A stretch of 6,243 nt of DNA, taken from the NCBI RefSeq assembly GCF_021648855.1, contig NZ_JAKJHX010000180.1, forward strand, positions 1 through 6,243, written 5' to 3'. The notes beneath the pieces were generated by a model that worked only from the letters and a program-made list of their open reading frames with translations, was not told the DNA's origin and did no database searches. Positions 1 through 6,188 of this stretch are shown in pieces (the first letter of the stretch is position 1; the number at the start of each line of letters is the position of its first letter). A program made the position numbers and the translations under genes. Origin of the DNA: Tychonema litorale BBK16 (GTDB taxonomy: Bacteria; Cyanobacteriota; Cyanobacteriia; Cyanobacteriales; Microcoleaceae).

Positions 1-47
1 TAGGTGTTTCTATAAATCGATTATTTCAAGAATCTTTACACTCGAAT

Positions 48-76
48 TAAAGCCGTCCTAGAAGGACGGGGCTTTA
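48..76 (-). repeat. hairpin over the cpeZ stop codon; IS200/IS605-like terminal hairpin or terminator
   Basis: A stem of GTCCT/AGGAC with a 3-base loop continues outward through CC/GG and then TAAAG/CTTTA, with a two-base GG bulge. It covers the last codons and the TAG of cpeZ. Read on the minus strand, the outer arm (CTAAAGCCCCGTCC) resembles the hairpins at ends of cyanobacterial IS200/IS605-family elements; this comparison is from memory and not a search. It could equally serve as a Rho-independent terminator for the cpe genes, although the following tract (CTTTAATTC) has few consecutive T. No transposase is visible next to it. Confidence 0.5.
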
Positions 77-687
77 GACCCAGTTTTTTGGTAATTCATT
101 ACCAAATCCAACCGCGATAAAGAACTTGTCGCTGATTCCCGTACATAGGAATCCACGGTTTCATCATTCGCAAAGGTGGTGAGGACTTCTACACAACGAG
201 GATCGCCCACAGAAGCCAATGCACTCACGATCGCAACTTGTACCGCTACATTATCCGTTGTATTCAGCGATTCTACCAAAATCTCAAACGCAGAGGAACC
301 CATCTGCCCCAAGGCCATCACGGCTGCAATATGCACCACAGGATTAGCATCATCGATCGCCTTTTTCAATCCCTGCAAGCCCACTTCCGGGAAAGGCAAC
401 TCTGGATAATTAATCGCAATTTGTGCCAATACCTTCGCAGCACTCCCTCGCACAGTCACATTCTCACTGTTTAACATGGCGTCAACCACCGGTGATATGG
501 CATCCTCACCGATCGCACCCAAAGCCTTCACAGCCGCCCGACGATAGACGACATCTTCATCATCTAAAATGCCCACCAGTCGAGAAATTGTATTTTCATC
601 GCGGGAATCGGCAATTTCAAACATCGCCCGATCGCGCATATGAGGATTCGGGTGTTTTAATTGTTCAAACAAAGCATCTGTTGTCAT
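58..687 (-). CDS. cpeZ: phycoerythrin bilin-lyase partner / chaperone-like HEAT-repeat protein CpeZ
   Basis: The 209-residue protein is made of HEAT-like (PBS-lyase type) helical repeats, for example the segments ending AVKALGAIG (about residue 60) and AAKVLAQIA (about residue 92), then AVMALGQMG and AIVSALASVG. The conserved stretch DDEDVVYRRAAVKALG is typical of CpeZ. Members of the family work with CpeY to attach phycoerythrobilin to CpeA and help fold CpeB, in the cytoplasm near the thylakoid. The identification rests on this composition plus its place after cpeBA and cpeY, the order known from Fremyella diplosiphon. No Shine-Dalgarno sequence precedes the ATG (the upstream bases are TAAAACCCCAAAAACC), so translation may be weak or leader-dependent. 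The last residues (GSKAPSF) are encoded by the hairpin at 48-76, so the native C-terminus may have been replaced. A shorter family length of about 205 residues, from memory, would fit that. Confidence 0.88.
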   Translation of the reverse strand: MTTDALFEQLKHPNPHMRDRAMFEIADSRDENTISRLVGILDDEDVVYRRAAVKALGAIGEDAISPVVDAMLNSENVTVRGSAAKVLAQIAINYPELPFPEVGLQGLKKAIDDANPVVHIAAVMALGQMGSSAFEILVESLNTTDNVAVQVAIVSALASVGDPRCVEVLTTFANDETVDSYVRESATSSLSRLDLVMNYQKTGSKAPSF

Positions 688-709
688 GGTTTTTGGGGTT
701 TTATAGCAG

Positions 710-737
710 TTGACTGTTGACTGTTGACTGTTGACTG
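710..737. repeat. heptamer tandem repeat (TTGACTG)4
   Basis: Four perfect head-to-tail copies of TTGACTG lie in the cpeY-cpeZ spacer, 23 bp before the cpeZ start codon. This is the short tandemly repeated repetitive (STRR) style of cyanobacterial intergenic DNA. Copy number in such arrays usually varies between strains. Confidence 0.95.
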
Positions 738-766
738 ATACAGGTAGTTCTCAAGTTTGGTGAGGT

Positions 767-822
767 ATGCCCAATGCCCGATGCCCGATGCCCAATGCCC
801 GATGCCCAATCCCCAATGCCCT
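767..822. repeat. heptamer tandem repeat (ATGCCCR), eight units
   Basis: Eight contiguous seven-base units of ATGCCCA or ATGCCCG are seen; unit 7 is ATCCCCA and unit 8 is ATGCCCT. The array ends one base from the cpeY stop codon. The same unit recurs at 2223-2264 on the other side of cpeY, so the gene is bracketed by related STRR blocks. Confidence 0.95.
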
Positions 823-823
823 A

Positions 824-2113
824 TTAAGATATTTCGGATGTTACTGAAGTATGAGCATCTATTTTAGCTTGAACTAACCAATCTTGGTCGGTGACAACAG
901 TTTCATAACCACTGCAATCACCAAGTTTTTCGAGTGCCATTAATGCAGCATACTTCAAATCCCAGATTTTAGTTTCCAGACAAGCTTTCAATTCGGGAAT
1001 CGCCCGCTGTTCTCCCAATTCCCCCAGGGCGATCGCAGCCGCCGCACGGGATTTCTGAAACTGGGGTTGGGAGTGATGCAAAGCTTCCAATAACAAATCG
1101 TAGGCGAGAGAATGTTTTAACCAACCAAACAATTTTACCACATGAAAATGCGCTCCATAGTCATTATTTGCTTCTTCGTCAAAGGTGGCAAACAAGGCGG
1201 CTGGTGCTTCCTCTGAGTAATGTTCGAGAATTGTTTTAGTTGCTAAATAGCAACGTCCAAAATCTGTTTCGTATAACTGGCGAATCAAAAACGGTAAGTC
1301 TGGTAATTTTTCATAACTATGTACTAAATCTAAATCGGCTGGGTAGTCTCTTAAGGTTTGTTCCAAATAAGGTTGAATGGTGGCAAAAGTCAGGGATTTG
1401 TCAGCAATTCCTGCTTCGGTTAACATCCTAATTCCTCTCAGCCGAAAGACTAAAGATACAGGACATCTGGCAATATTAGGAATTGCATCGTAGTAACGCG
1501 CATCAATCAAATCTTGGATGGATAATCTGCGCCCTAGGACATTTTTGTGTTGCAACATGGCGACAACTTTACCCATTTGAGAAAAGTCTCTGGTTAAGCG
1601 ACAAATTGCGGCGATCGCAGCACTAGCAGTCGGCGGGTCAATATCATCGACAAATCTGCGAATTCTGGCTAGGGCTGGCTGATAATCTAATTTTGTCAGG
1701 GTGTGGATAATTACGCGGTAGGTTTGTCCCGGTTTATCTAGCAATTGAGCAACTTCTTCTAAAACGTCGGCATCTTGAGTGCCAATTTCGCCGATCGCCC
1801 AAACGGCATTTTCCACAGTGTAGCAGTCATCATCGGCCAGACAGGTGCGAATCACCGGCAATGCTAACACAGCTTGCAGTCTTCCCAAGGTTTCCACCGA
1901 CTTGCGGCGCACAATCCGGTTTTCCAACACCGGATCGGTTTGCTGTACGGCTCGAATCAATGCTGCGATCGATCGATCTGTGGAGAAATTGATCAAGTGG
2001 GAAGCGGCTATGTAGCGGGAATCCTCTTCGCCAATCTCAGCTTGGGGTGTATCTAAAATCGCGATCGCCTGATCTTCCGTTAAATTAAAAAAACTAAAAA
2101 AGCGTTTATCCAT
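824..2113 (-). CDS. cpeY: phycoerythrobilin lyase CpeY (CpeA Cys-82), HEAT-repeat protein
   Basis: The 429-residue protein starts MDKRFFSFFNLTEDQAI and is built throughout of HEAT-like repeats of the CpcE/CpeY lyase family. Clear units are ENAVWAIGEIG (about residues 101-111) and, near the C-terminus, RAAAAIALGELG and KYAALMALEKLG. CpeY attaches phycoerythrobilin to Cys-82 of the alpha subunit, with CpeZ improving the reaction; this is known of the family and not shown here. The start at 2111-2113 is chosen because the frame further upstream uses a TTG start and translates a tandem repeat (SPPLLFSP units), which is not family-like. The resulting length matches CpeY. No ribosome-binding site is present: a CT-rich repeat tract directly abuts the ATG. 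The gene lies downstream of cpeBA in the same direction, and cpeZ follows after 136 bp. Confidence 0.92.
   Translation of the reverse strand: MDKRFFSFFNLTEDQAIAILDTPQAEIGEEDSRYIAASHLINFSTDRSIAALIRAVQQTDPVLENRIVRRKSVETLGRLQAVLALPVIRTCLADDDCYTVENAVWAIGEIGTQDADVLEEVAQLLDKPGQTYRVIIHTLTKLDYQPALARIRRFVDDIDPPTASAAIAAICRLTRDFSQMGKVVAMLQHKNVLGRRLSIQDLIDARYYDAIPNIARCPVSLVFRLRGIRMLTEAGIADKSLTFATIQPYLEQTLRDYPADLDLVHSYEKLPDLPFLIRQLYETDFGRCYLATKTILEHYSEEAPAALFATFDEEANNDYGAHFHVVKLFGWLKHSLAYDLLLEALHHSQPQFQKSRAAAAIALGELGEQRAIPELKACLETKIWDLKYAALMALEKLGDCSGYETVVTDQDWLVQAKIDAHTSVTSEIS
1029..1036. repeat. HIP1 octamer GCGATCGC (one of seven in the window)
   Basis: Perfect copies of the highly iterated palindrome GCGATCGC occur at 1029-1036, 1611-1618, 2061-2068, 3417-3424, 3902-3909, 4154-4161 and 4309-4316, all inside coding regions. 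Seven in 6.2 kb is far above chance and is a known compositional mark of many cyanobacterial genomes. Confidence 0.95.
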
Positions 2114-2123
2114 AGAGTGGGGA

Positions 2124-2195
2124 GGGGGAGATGGGGAGAAGAGGAGAGGGGGAGATGGGGAGAAGAGGAGAGGGGGAGATGGGGAGAAGAGGAGA
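2124..2195. repeat. three perfect 24-bp purine-rich tandem repeats before cpeY
   Basis: Three identical 24-bp units at 2124-2147, 2148-2171 and 2172-2195 consist almost wholly of G and A on the plus strand (GGGGGAGAT followed by GGGGAGAAGAGGAGA). Degenerate partial units flank them, so the purine-rich tract runs from about 2114 to 2215. In the cpeY leader RNA this becomes a C/U-rich stretch directly before the start codon. The unit length is a multiple of three, which is why an open frame runs through it as repeated SPPLLFSP. I see no coding role. Confidence 0.95.
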
Positions 2196-2222
2196 GGGGG
2201 AGAGTGGGAGATGGGGCTACCG

Positions 2223-2264
2223 ATGCCCAATGTCCAATGCCCGATGCCCGATGCCCGATGCCCG
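2223..2264. repeat. heptamer tandem repeat (ATGCCCR), six units
   Basis: Six contiguous seven-base units are present: ATGCCCA, ATGTCCA, then four of ATGCCCG. They are the same family as the block at 767-822 and lie in the cpeA-cpeY spacer next to the 24-bp array. Confidence 0.95.
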
Positions 2265-2273
2265 ATAGAAATT

Positions 2274-2302
2274 AGGATATGCCCATTTAAACATAATAAC
2301 AA
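2274..2302 (-). promoter_or_regulatory. possible weak cpeYZ promoter
   Basis: On the minus strand TTGTTA (2297-2302) and TATCCT (2274-2279) are spaced by 17 bases, a loose sigma-70 match. If used, transcription would begin inside the heptamer array and give a leader of roughly 150 bases for cpeY. The match is poor and may be chance; cpeYZ could instead be expressed by read-through from cpeBA. Confidence 0.2.
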
Positions 2303-2326
2303 GCCTAGGAATTCTTGATTCTTACT

Positions 2327-2342
2327 TTACCAAAATTGGTAA
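2327..2342. repeat. inverted repeat in the cpeA-cpeY spacer
   Basis: TTACCAA and TTGGTAA form a 7-base inverted repeat separated by AA. It is too AT-rich and too tight-looped for a convincing terminator. Its symmetry would also fit a small operator upstream of the possible cpeY promoter, but nothing else supports that. Confidence 0.4.
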
Positions 2343-2369
2343 TGCAACGAACCCAGATTTCCCAGACTT

Positions 2370-2397
2370 GTCGGGGTAGAAACTACCCAGTCACGAC
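2370..2397 (-). terminator. hairpin downstream of cpeA: attenuator or mRNA 3'-end stabiliser
   Basis: About 20 bases after the cpeA stop codon, the minus strand folds GGGTAG against CTACCC with a TTT loop. The stem is extended by GTCG/CGAC after a five-base bulge on one side. No T-run follows, so it is not a standard Rho-independent terminator. Its position suits a structure that protects the abundant cpeBA message from 3' decay or reduces read-through into cpeYZ; this is inference. Confidence 0.5.
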
Positions 2398-2417
2398 ATC
2401 ACAAACCTGCTAATTAA

Positions 2418-2954
<537 letters not shown>

Positions 2955-2989
2955 TCAATTTTGCCGAGCGGATTGCGATTAGCAATTGA

Positions 2990-3559
<570 letters not shown>

Positions 3560-3620
3560 TTAGACGAAAATTTATTTCTTATCTCAGTTGGTCAACTTGG
3601 TGACGAACTTGATGGTTTTG

Positions 3621-3626
3621 AATATA
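3621..3626 (-). promoter_or_regulatory. probable -10 element of the cpeBA promoter
   Basis: TATATT on the minus strand would place transcription start near 3614 and give a leader of about 70 bases. There is no good -35 hexamer at the right distance, which fits an activator-dependent promoter. The upstream palindrome at 3664-3684 would then lie roughly 50 to 70 bases before the start. The start point is inferred, not mapped. Confidence 0.45.
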
Positions 3627-3663
3627 TCTCTGGGATGTTGCCTCTGTCTCATTCCTTAGAAAC

Positions 3664-3684
3664 AAAGTAACAATTTGTTACTTT
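3664..3684. promoter_or_regulatory. perfect palindrome with TTGTTA half-sites, probable cpeBA operator
   Basis: AAAGTAACAA and its exact reverse complement TTGTTACTTT flank a single central T, giving a 10-base perfect inverted repeat. Each arm contains TTGTTA, facing opposite directions. A third related core, GTTAC, lies at 3695-3699. In Fremyella diplosiphon, proteins bind TTGTTA hexamers upstream of cpeBA, there as direct repeats spaced by four bases; that is established knowledge. Here the arrangement is inverted. It most likely controls cpeBA, though the divergent GNAT gene is also within reach. Confidence 0.65.
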
Positions 3685-3737
3685 TGTGGCTAAAGTTACA
3701 TTTTTTCGTTGAACAGATATCTGCCACCATGCTCAAT

Positions 3738-3757
3738 AACAGGCTGTCCGGCCTGTT
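3738..3757. repeat. inverted repeat in the cpeB / GNAT divergent spacer
   Basis: AACAGGC and GCCTGTT form a 7-base stem around a 6-base loop. No T-run follows on either strand. It could be a regulatory site, part of a short transcript, or a remnant of a terminator; no choice can be made from the sequence. Confidence 0.45.
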
Positions 3758-3790
3758 CCACAAGACATAAGGACGCTCAAGAGCCTGCCC

Positions 3791-3818
3791 TTGAAAGACT
3801 TATTGGCAATGATACTAT
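3791..3818 (+). promoter_or_regulatory. probable promoter of the GNAT gene
   Basis: TTGAAA (3791-3796) and TACTAT (3813-3818) are separated by 16 bases, a reasonable sigma-70 type match. It would give a leader of about 30 bases before the ATG at 3854. No Shine-Dalgarno sequence is seen before that ATG. Confidence 0.4.
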
Positions 3819-3853
3819 ATTTTAATTAACCTCAAATCCTGAGTTTACAACTT

Positions 3854-4813
3854 ATGTTAAGTGTGTTAATCAGACCCTACGCGGGTGAAAGTGACCTGGA
3901 AGCGATCGCCCATTTAATCAATACTTGTGAATCAGTTAATCGCCTAGATGAAGGCACTTCCATTTCCCAATTACAACAAGAATTTAACAAGCCTTCCTTC
4001 GACAAAGCCCGCGATATCCGCCTTTGGGAAGATGCGGAGGGAAAATTAATTGGTTTTGCTCAGTTGTGGATTTCTGAACCAGCCGCAGTAATCGACGGTT
4101 CACTATTGTTTCGCGTCCACCCTGACGCGCGTGGAGGCGATTTGGAAGCAGCCGCGATCGCCTGGGGTGAAGCACGGATGCGTGAGGTGTCTGCGATACC
4201 GGGTGCTCCCGTGAAGCTCAGATCCTCGGCTCACGCTGAGGATGCCGATCGCATTTCTGTGCTGACAAGTTCTGGTTTCAAGCCTGATCGCTATTTTTGT
4301 CGGTTGGCGCGATCGCTTTGGGAACCCATCCCAGAACCAAAATTACCACAAGGTTTTACCCTCATTCAGTTCCCCGGCGAACAGGATTCCGAAGCCTGGG
4401 TAGAAATGTTCAACCAGTCGTTTATCGATCATTGGAATCATCACGATTTAACGGTGGAGAAATTCAAGTACGATTTAGCCAAACCCGATTATAGAAATGA
4501 TTTAGACTTGATTGCTGTTGCTGATGACGGCATACTTGTTTCTTTTTGTTACTGCGAAATTAGCGTCGATGAGTGCGATCGGACTGGGCGCAATGAAGGC
4601 TGGATTGCGTGTCTCGGTACGCGGCGCGGGTTCCGCAAAATTGGATTGGGACGAGCTATGTTGCTAGCTGGTTTGCACCGACTGAAAGCTGCGGGTGTCG
4701 AGACGGCGATTCTCGGAGTCGATGCTGACAATCACTCCGGTGCATTGCGACTTTACGAGTCAGTCGGCTTTCATAATATTCGGAATAGCATTGCTTATCT
4801 CAAAGATCTTTAA
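3854..4813 (+). CDS. tandem-domain GNAT family N-acetyltransferase
   Basis: The 319-residue protein has two GNAT folds. The C-terminal half (about 165-319) keeps a good acetyl-CoA site: motif A as RKIGLG (261-266, the R-x-x-G-x-G loop) followed by a helix, then AILGVDADNHSGALRLYESVGF (285-306), the typical motif B. The N-terminal half (about 4-155) has the fold signature, such as IRPYAGESDLEAI, GFAQLW, VHPDARGG and ISVLTSSGF, but its acetyl-CoA loop is degenerate (ARGGDLEAA), so it is probably structural or substrate-binding. The layout recalls mycothiol synthase-type tandem GNATs, but cyanobacteria do not make mycothiol and the substrate is unknown. It is divergent from cpeB, and no link to phycobilisomes is known to me. 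It carries three HIP1 sites, so its composition is native. Confidence 0.9.
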   Translation: MLSVLIRPYAGESDLEAIAHLINTCESVNRLDEGTSISQLQQEFNKPSFDKARDIRLWEDAEGKLIGFAQLWISEPAAVIDGSLLFRVHPDARGGDLEAAAIAWGEARMREVSAIPGAPVKLRSSAHAEDADRISVLTSSGFKPDRYFCRLARSLWEPIPEPKLPQGFTLIQFPGEQDSEAWVEMFNQSFIDHWNHHDLTVEKFKYDLAKPDYRNDLDLIAVADDGILVSFCYCEISVDECDRTGRNEGWIACLGTRRGFRKIGLGRAMLLAGLHRLKAAGVETAILGVDADNHSGALRLYESVGFHNIRNSIAYLKDL

Positions 4814-4978
4814 TCAAATTCAAAATTAATTTTTTATACCGATCGCAATAACTCAATTTCTTATACAGTAGAGTAAGAGCAGTGAGCTTGATCGCCATTT
4901 TTGCTTTTGTCCGTTTAGTCAGTAAAAATACGATCATCCTGGATCTTAACACACAGTACAACTACTTAAGCTTGAACT

Positions 4979-5314
4979 ATGGGAAAAAAATCTAAGGTCA
5001 AAAAATCATGCTTGCTCTCCCAACGACTGCAAGAAGCTCTCGATAGAGGCAGTAAAGTTTGGATGAAAACAAATAGTAGCAGTTTCGGTGGCATCCCCAT
5101 TAATTTGTCCGGGGAATTCGCCGAAATTCTGGTAATTGTGCCTCCTAGCGAACATGGAGAAAATAATGATTCTTACGGACAAGTCAGTTGGGTAATTAGA
5201 CTTTCAGATATTATTGCAGTCGCTTATCCAACTGAATATTGGTCGAAAGATAGATTGGAAAGTTTGCTCAAGCCGGATATTGTTACTTCTGAAATGGGAG
5301 ATTATCCTGGGTAA
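4979..5314 (+). CDS. small conserved-looking hypothetical protein, 111 residues
   Basis: I do not recognise a named family. The N-terminus is strongly basic (MGKKSKVKKS), followed by a helix-prone segment (LLSQRLQEALDRG) and then alternating hydrophobic stretches suggesting beta strands (SKVWMKTN, GGIPINLSGEFAEILVIVP, VSWVIRLSDIIAVAYP). A small beta-barrel, loosely Sm-like in strand pattern, is possible but only a guess. There is no signal peptide or membrane helix, so it should be cytoplasmic. No Shine-Dalgarno sequence is seen before the ATG. It stands alone 165 bp after the GNAT gene and is followed by a strong terminator, which supports a real transcription unit. Confidence 0.75.
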   Translation: MGKKSKVKKSCLLSQRLQEALDRGSKVWMKTNSSSFGGIPINLSGEFAEILVIVPPSEHGENNDSYGQVSWVIRLSDIIAVAYPTEYWSKDRLESLLKPDIVTSEMGDYPG

Positions 5315-5366
5315 TATGCTGATGTTCCACTGACGCTTATAAGATACAATCAAAAGCTCTAAAAAT

Positions 5367-5410
5367 AAAAAAGAGTGCTTTTTTATGTAATTTAAAAGGC
5401 ACTCTTTTTT
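5367..5410. terminator. strong bidirectional Rho-independent terminator
   Basis: AAAAAAGAGTGC pairs perfectly with GCACTCTTTTTT over 12 bases, with a 20-base loop that can pair further (TTTT/AAAA). A T-run ends the stem on both strands, so it can stop transcription from the 111-residue gene on the plus strand and from the DUF4189-type gene on the minus strand, which converge here. Confidence 0.9.
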
Positions 5411-5487
5411 AAAGCTTCATCTGTCGAATGTATTTTTCAATTATCTAGTCAAAAATCCCAAATACCCATCGCTCTCGATCAGTTAAA

Positions 5488-5880
5488 TTATTTATTACAG
5501 GCTGAAAGTTGAACTTTACAACTGCCCCCTGGTAATTCACTGCAAGCCGCCAGGGCTTGAGATTCTGCCGCTTCTTTATCGTCACCCCAGCCCGCACCAG
5601 CTCCTCCTTTACCGACGACAATAGCTCCACAATTATTAGTATTTGATGTCAGTGGTTTGCAATCATTAGCCCCTCCACTTTGTTGATTGCAGGCGGCTAC
5701 TGCTGCATCTAGTGCTGCTTTTTCTGTAGCATGAGCCCAACTAATCCCGGTGGCACTAGAAGTGGCAGAATAAGCAGTAGCTCCATAACTATTCTGAGCT
5801 TGAGCTGTCTTAGCAGATAGCAGGATTGGCACTATCAAAGCTGTTACTATAGCACACTTAAAAAATAAATTTTGGCACAT
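5488..5880 (-). CDS. secreted DUF4189-type cysteine-rich protein
   Basis: The 130-residue product starts with a signal peptide: short N-region with Lys8, a hydrophobic core (about residues 9-22), and a probable cleavage after AQA at residue 28. The mature part of about 102 residues shows the DUF4189 pattern: YGATAYS, then SWAHATEKAALDAAVAAC, CGAIVVGKGGAGAGWG, EAAESQALAAC and a final Cys-rich strand. Six cysteines in the mature chain (64, 74, 84, 113, 121, 128) could form three disulfides, which fits a periplasmic or secreted location. The molecular role of this domain is not established. The start is the only ATG that includes the signal peptide; a weak AAGG lies about 15 bases upstream. It is a single-gene unit converging on the terminator at 5367-5410. 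Confidence 0.87.
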   Translation of the reverse strand: MCQNLFFKCAIVTALIVPILLSAKTAQAQNSYGATAYSATSSATGISWAHATEKAALDAAVAACNQQSGGANDCKPLTSNTNNCGAIVVGKGGAGAGWGDDKEAAESQALAACSELPGGSCKVQLSACNK

Positions 5881-5969
5881 ATTTACTAGCTACCTTTGCA
5901 TAGTTAAACCTGGGTATTTAACCAATATTAAAGTAGCACTTTGATCGATGTCAAGATTTATCATGAAGT

Positions 5970-6048
5970 AATCCCCAATCCCCAATCTAAAATCCCAATG
6001 ACCAATGACCAATTCCCAATTCTCCCATTCCCATTCCCCCATTCCCAT
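5970..6048. repeat. degenerate heptamer repeat block (AATCCCC / ATGACCA / ATTCCCA)
   Basis: Roughly eleven seven-base units are visible, starting with two AATCCCC, later two ATGACCA, then ATTCCCA-like units that drift in length. It is the same STRR type as the blocks around cpeY but more degenerate. It lies directly before the ThiF-like fragment and gives an open but meaningless reading frame rich in Pro, Asn and His. Confidence 0.85.
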
Positions 6049-6052
6049 CAAT

Positions 6053-6188
6053 ATGAGTATATTATTTCACCAACAACTTTATTGATCGCCCTCGGTGATG
6101 TCATCGATCACAAACTTTCCTGTCACTGTATGCGGTGCAGGCGCTTTGGGTGCTAATATTACAGAAAGTTTGGCGCGATCGGGCTTTT
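6053..6188 (+). pseudogene. 5' fragment of a ThiF/MoeB/HesA-type E1-like adenylyltransferase, interrupted
   Basis: From the ATG at 6053 the frame reads MSILFHQQLY, then TGA (6083-6085), then SPSVMSSITNFPVTVCGAG continuing ALGANITESLARSGF. The GAGALG loop and following helix are the nucleotide-binding Rossmann start of the ThiF/MoeB/HesA (E1-like) family. The words before the stop also look like this family's N-terminus, so the TGA is probably a former CGA arginine codon. After the Phe codon at 6185-6187 the expected strand (VID-D-R-like) is missing and the reading becomes LTGLLCAVILDASSG, unlike the family. Restart at GTG 6095 or ATG 6098 could allow a shorter intact N-terminus, but the break at about 6188 still stands. 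Confidence in the fold is good; pseudogene status needs flanking sequence. Confidence 0.6.

Noticed and set aside
176..713. Three plus-strand frames opposite cpeZ
   Set aside because: They are antisense shadows of the HEAT-repeat gene with no family resemblance or start signals.
2124..2195. CRISPR array
   Set aside because: Units are directly adjacent with no spacers and consist of purine-rich low-complexity sequence.
2114..2215. G-quadruplex in the cpeY leader RNA
   Set aside because: The G-runs are on the template strand for cpeY; the transcript carries C/U instead, so only a DNA-level quadruplex would be possible.
2114..2302. N-terminal extension of cpeY through the repeat array
   Set aside because: It needs a TTG start and translates tandem repeats into SPPLLFSP units; the internal ATG at 2111-2113 gives a normal CpeY length and start.
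4220..4245. Imperfect hairpin (ATCCTC/GAGGAT) inside the GNAT gene
   Set aside because: The encoded residues fit the normal GNAT pattern before the SSGF motif, so the symmetry is likely incidental to coding sequence.
5941..6156. Plus-strand reading frame of 71 residues
   Set aside because: Its first half is translated heptamer repeat and its second half is the wrong frame of the ThiF-like fragment.
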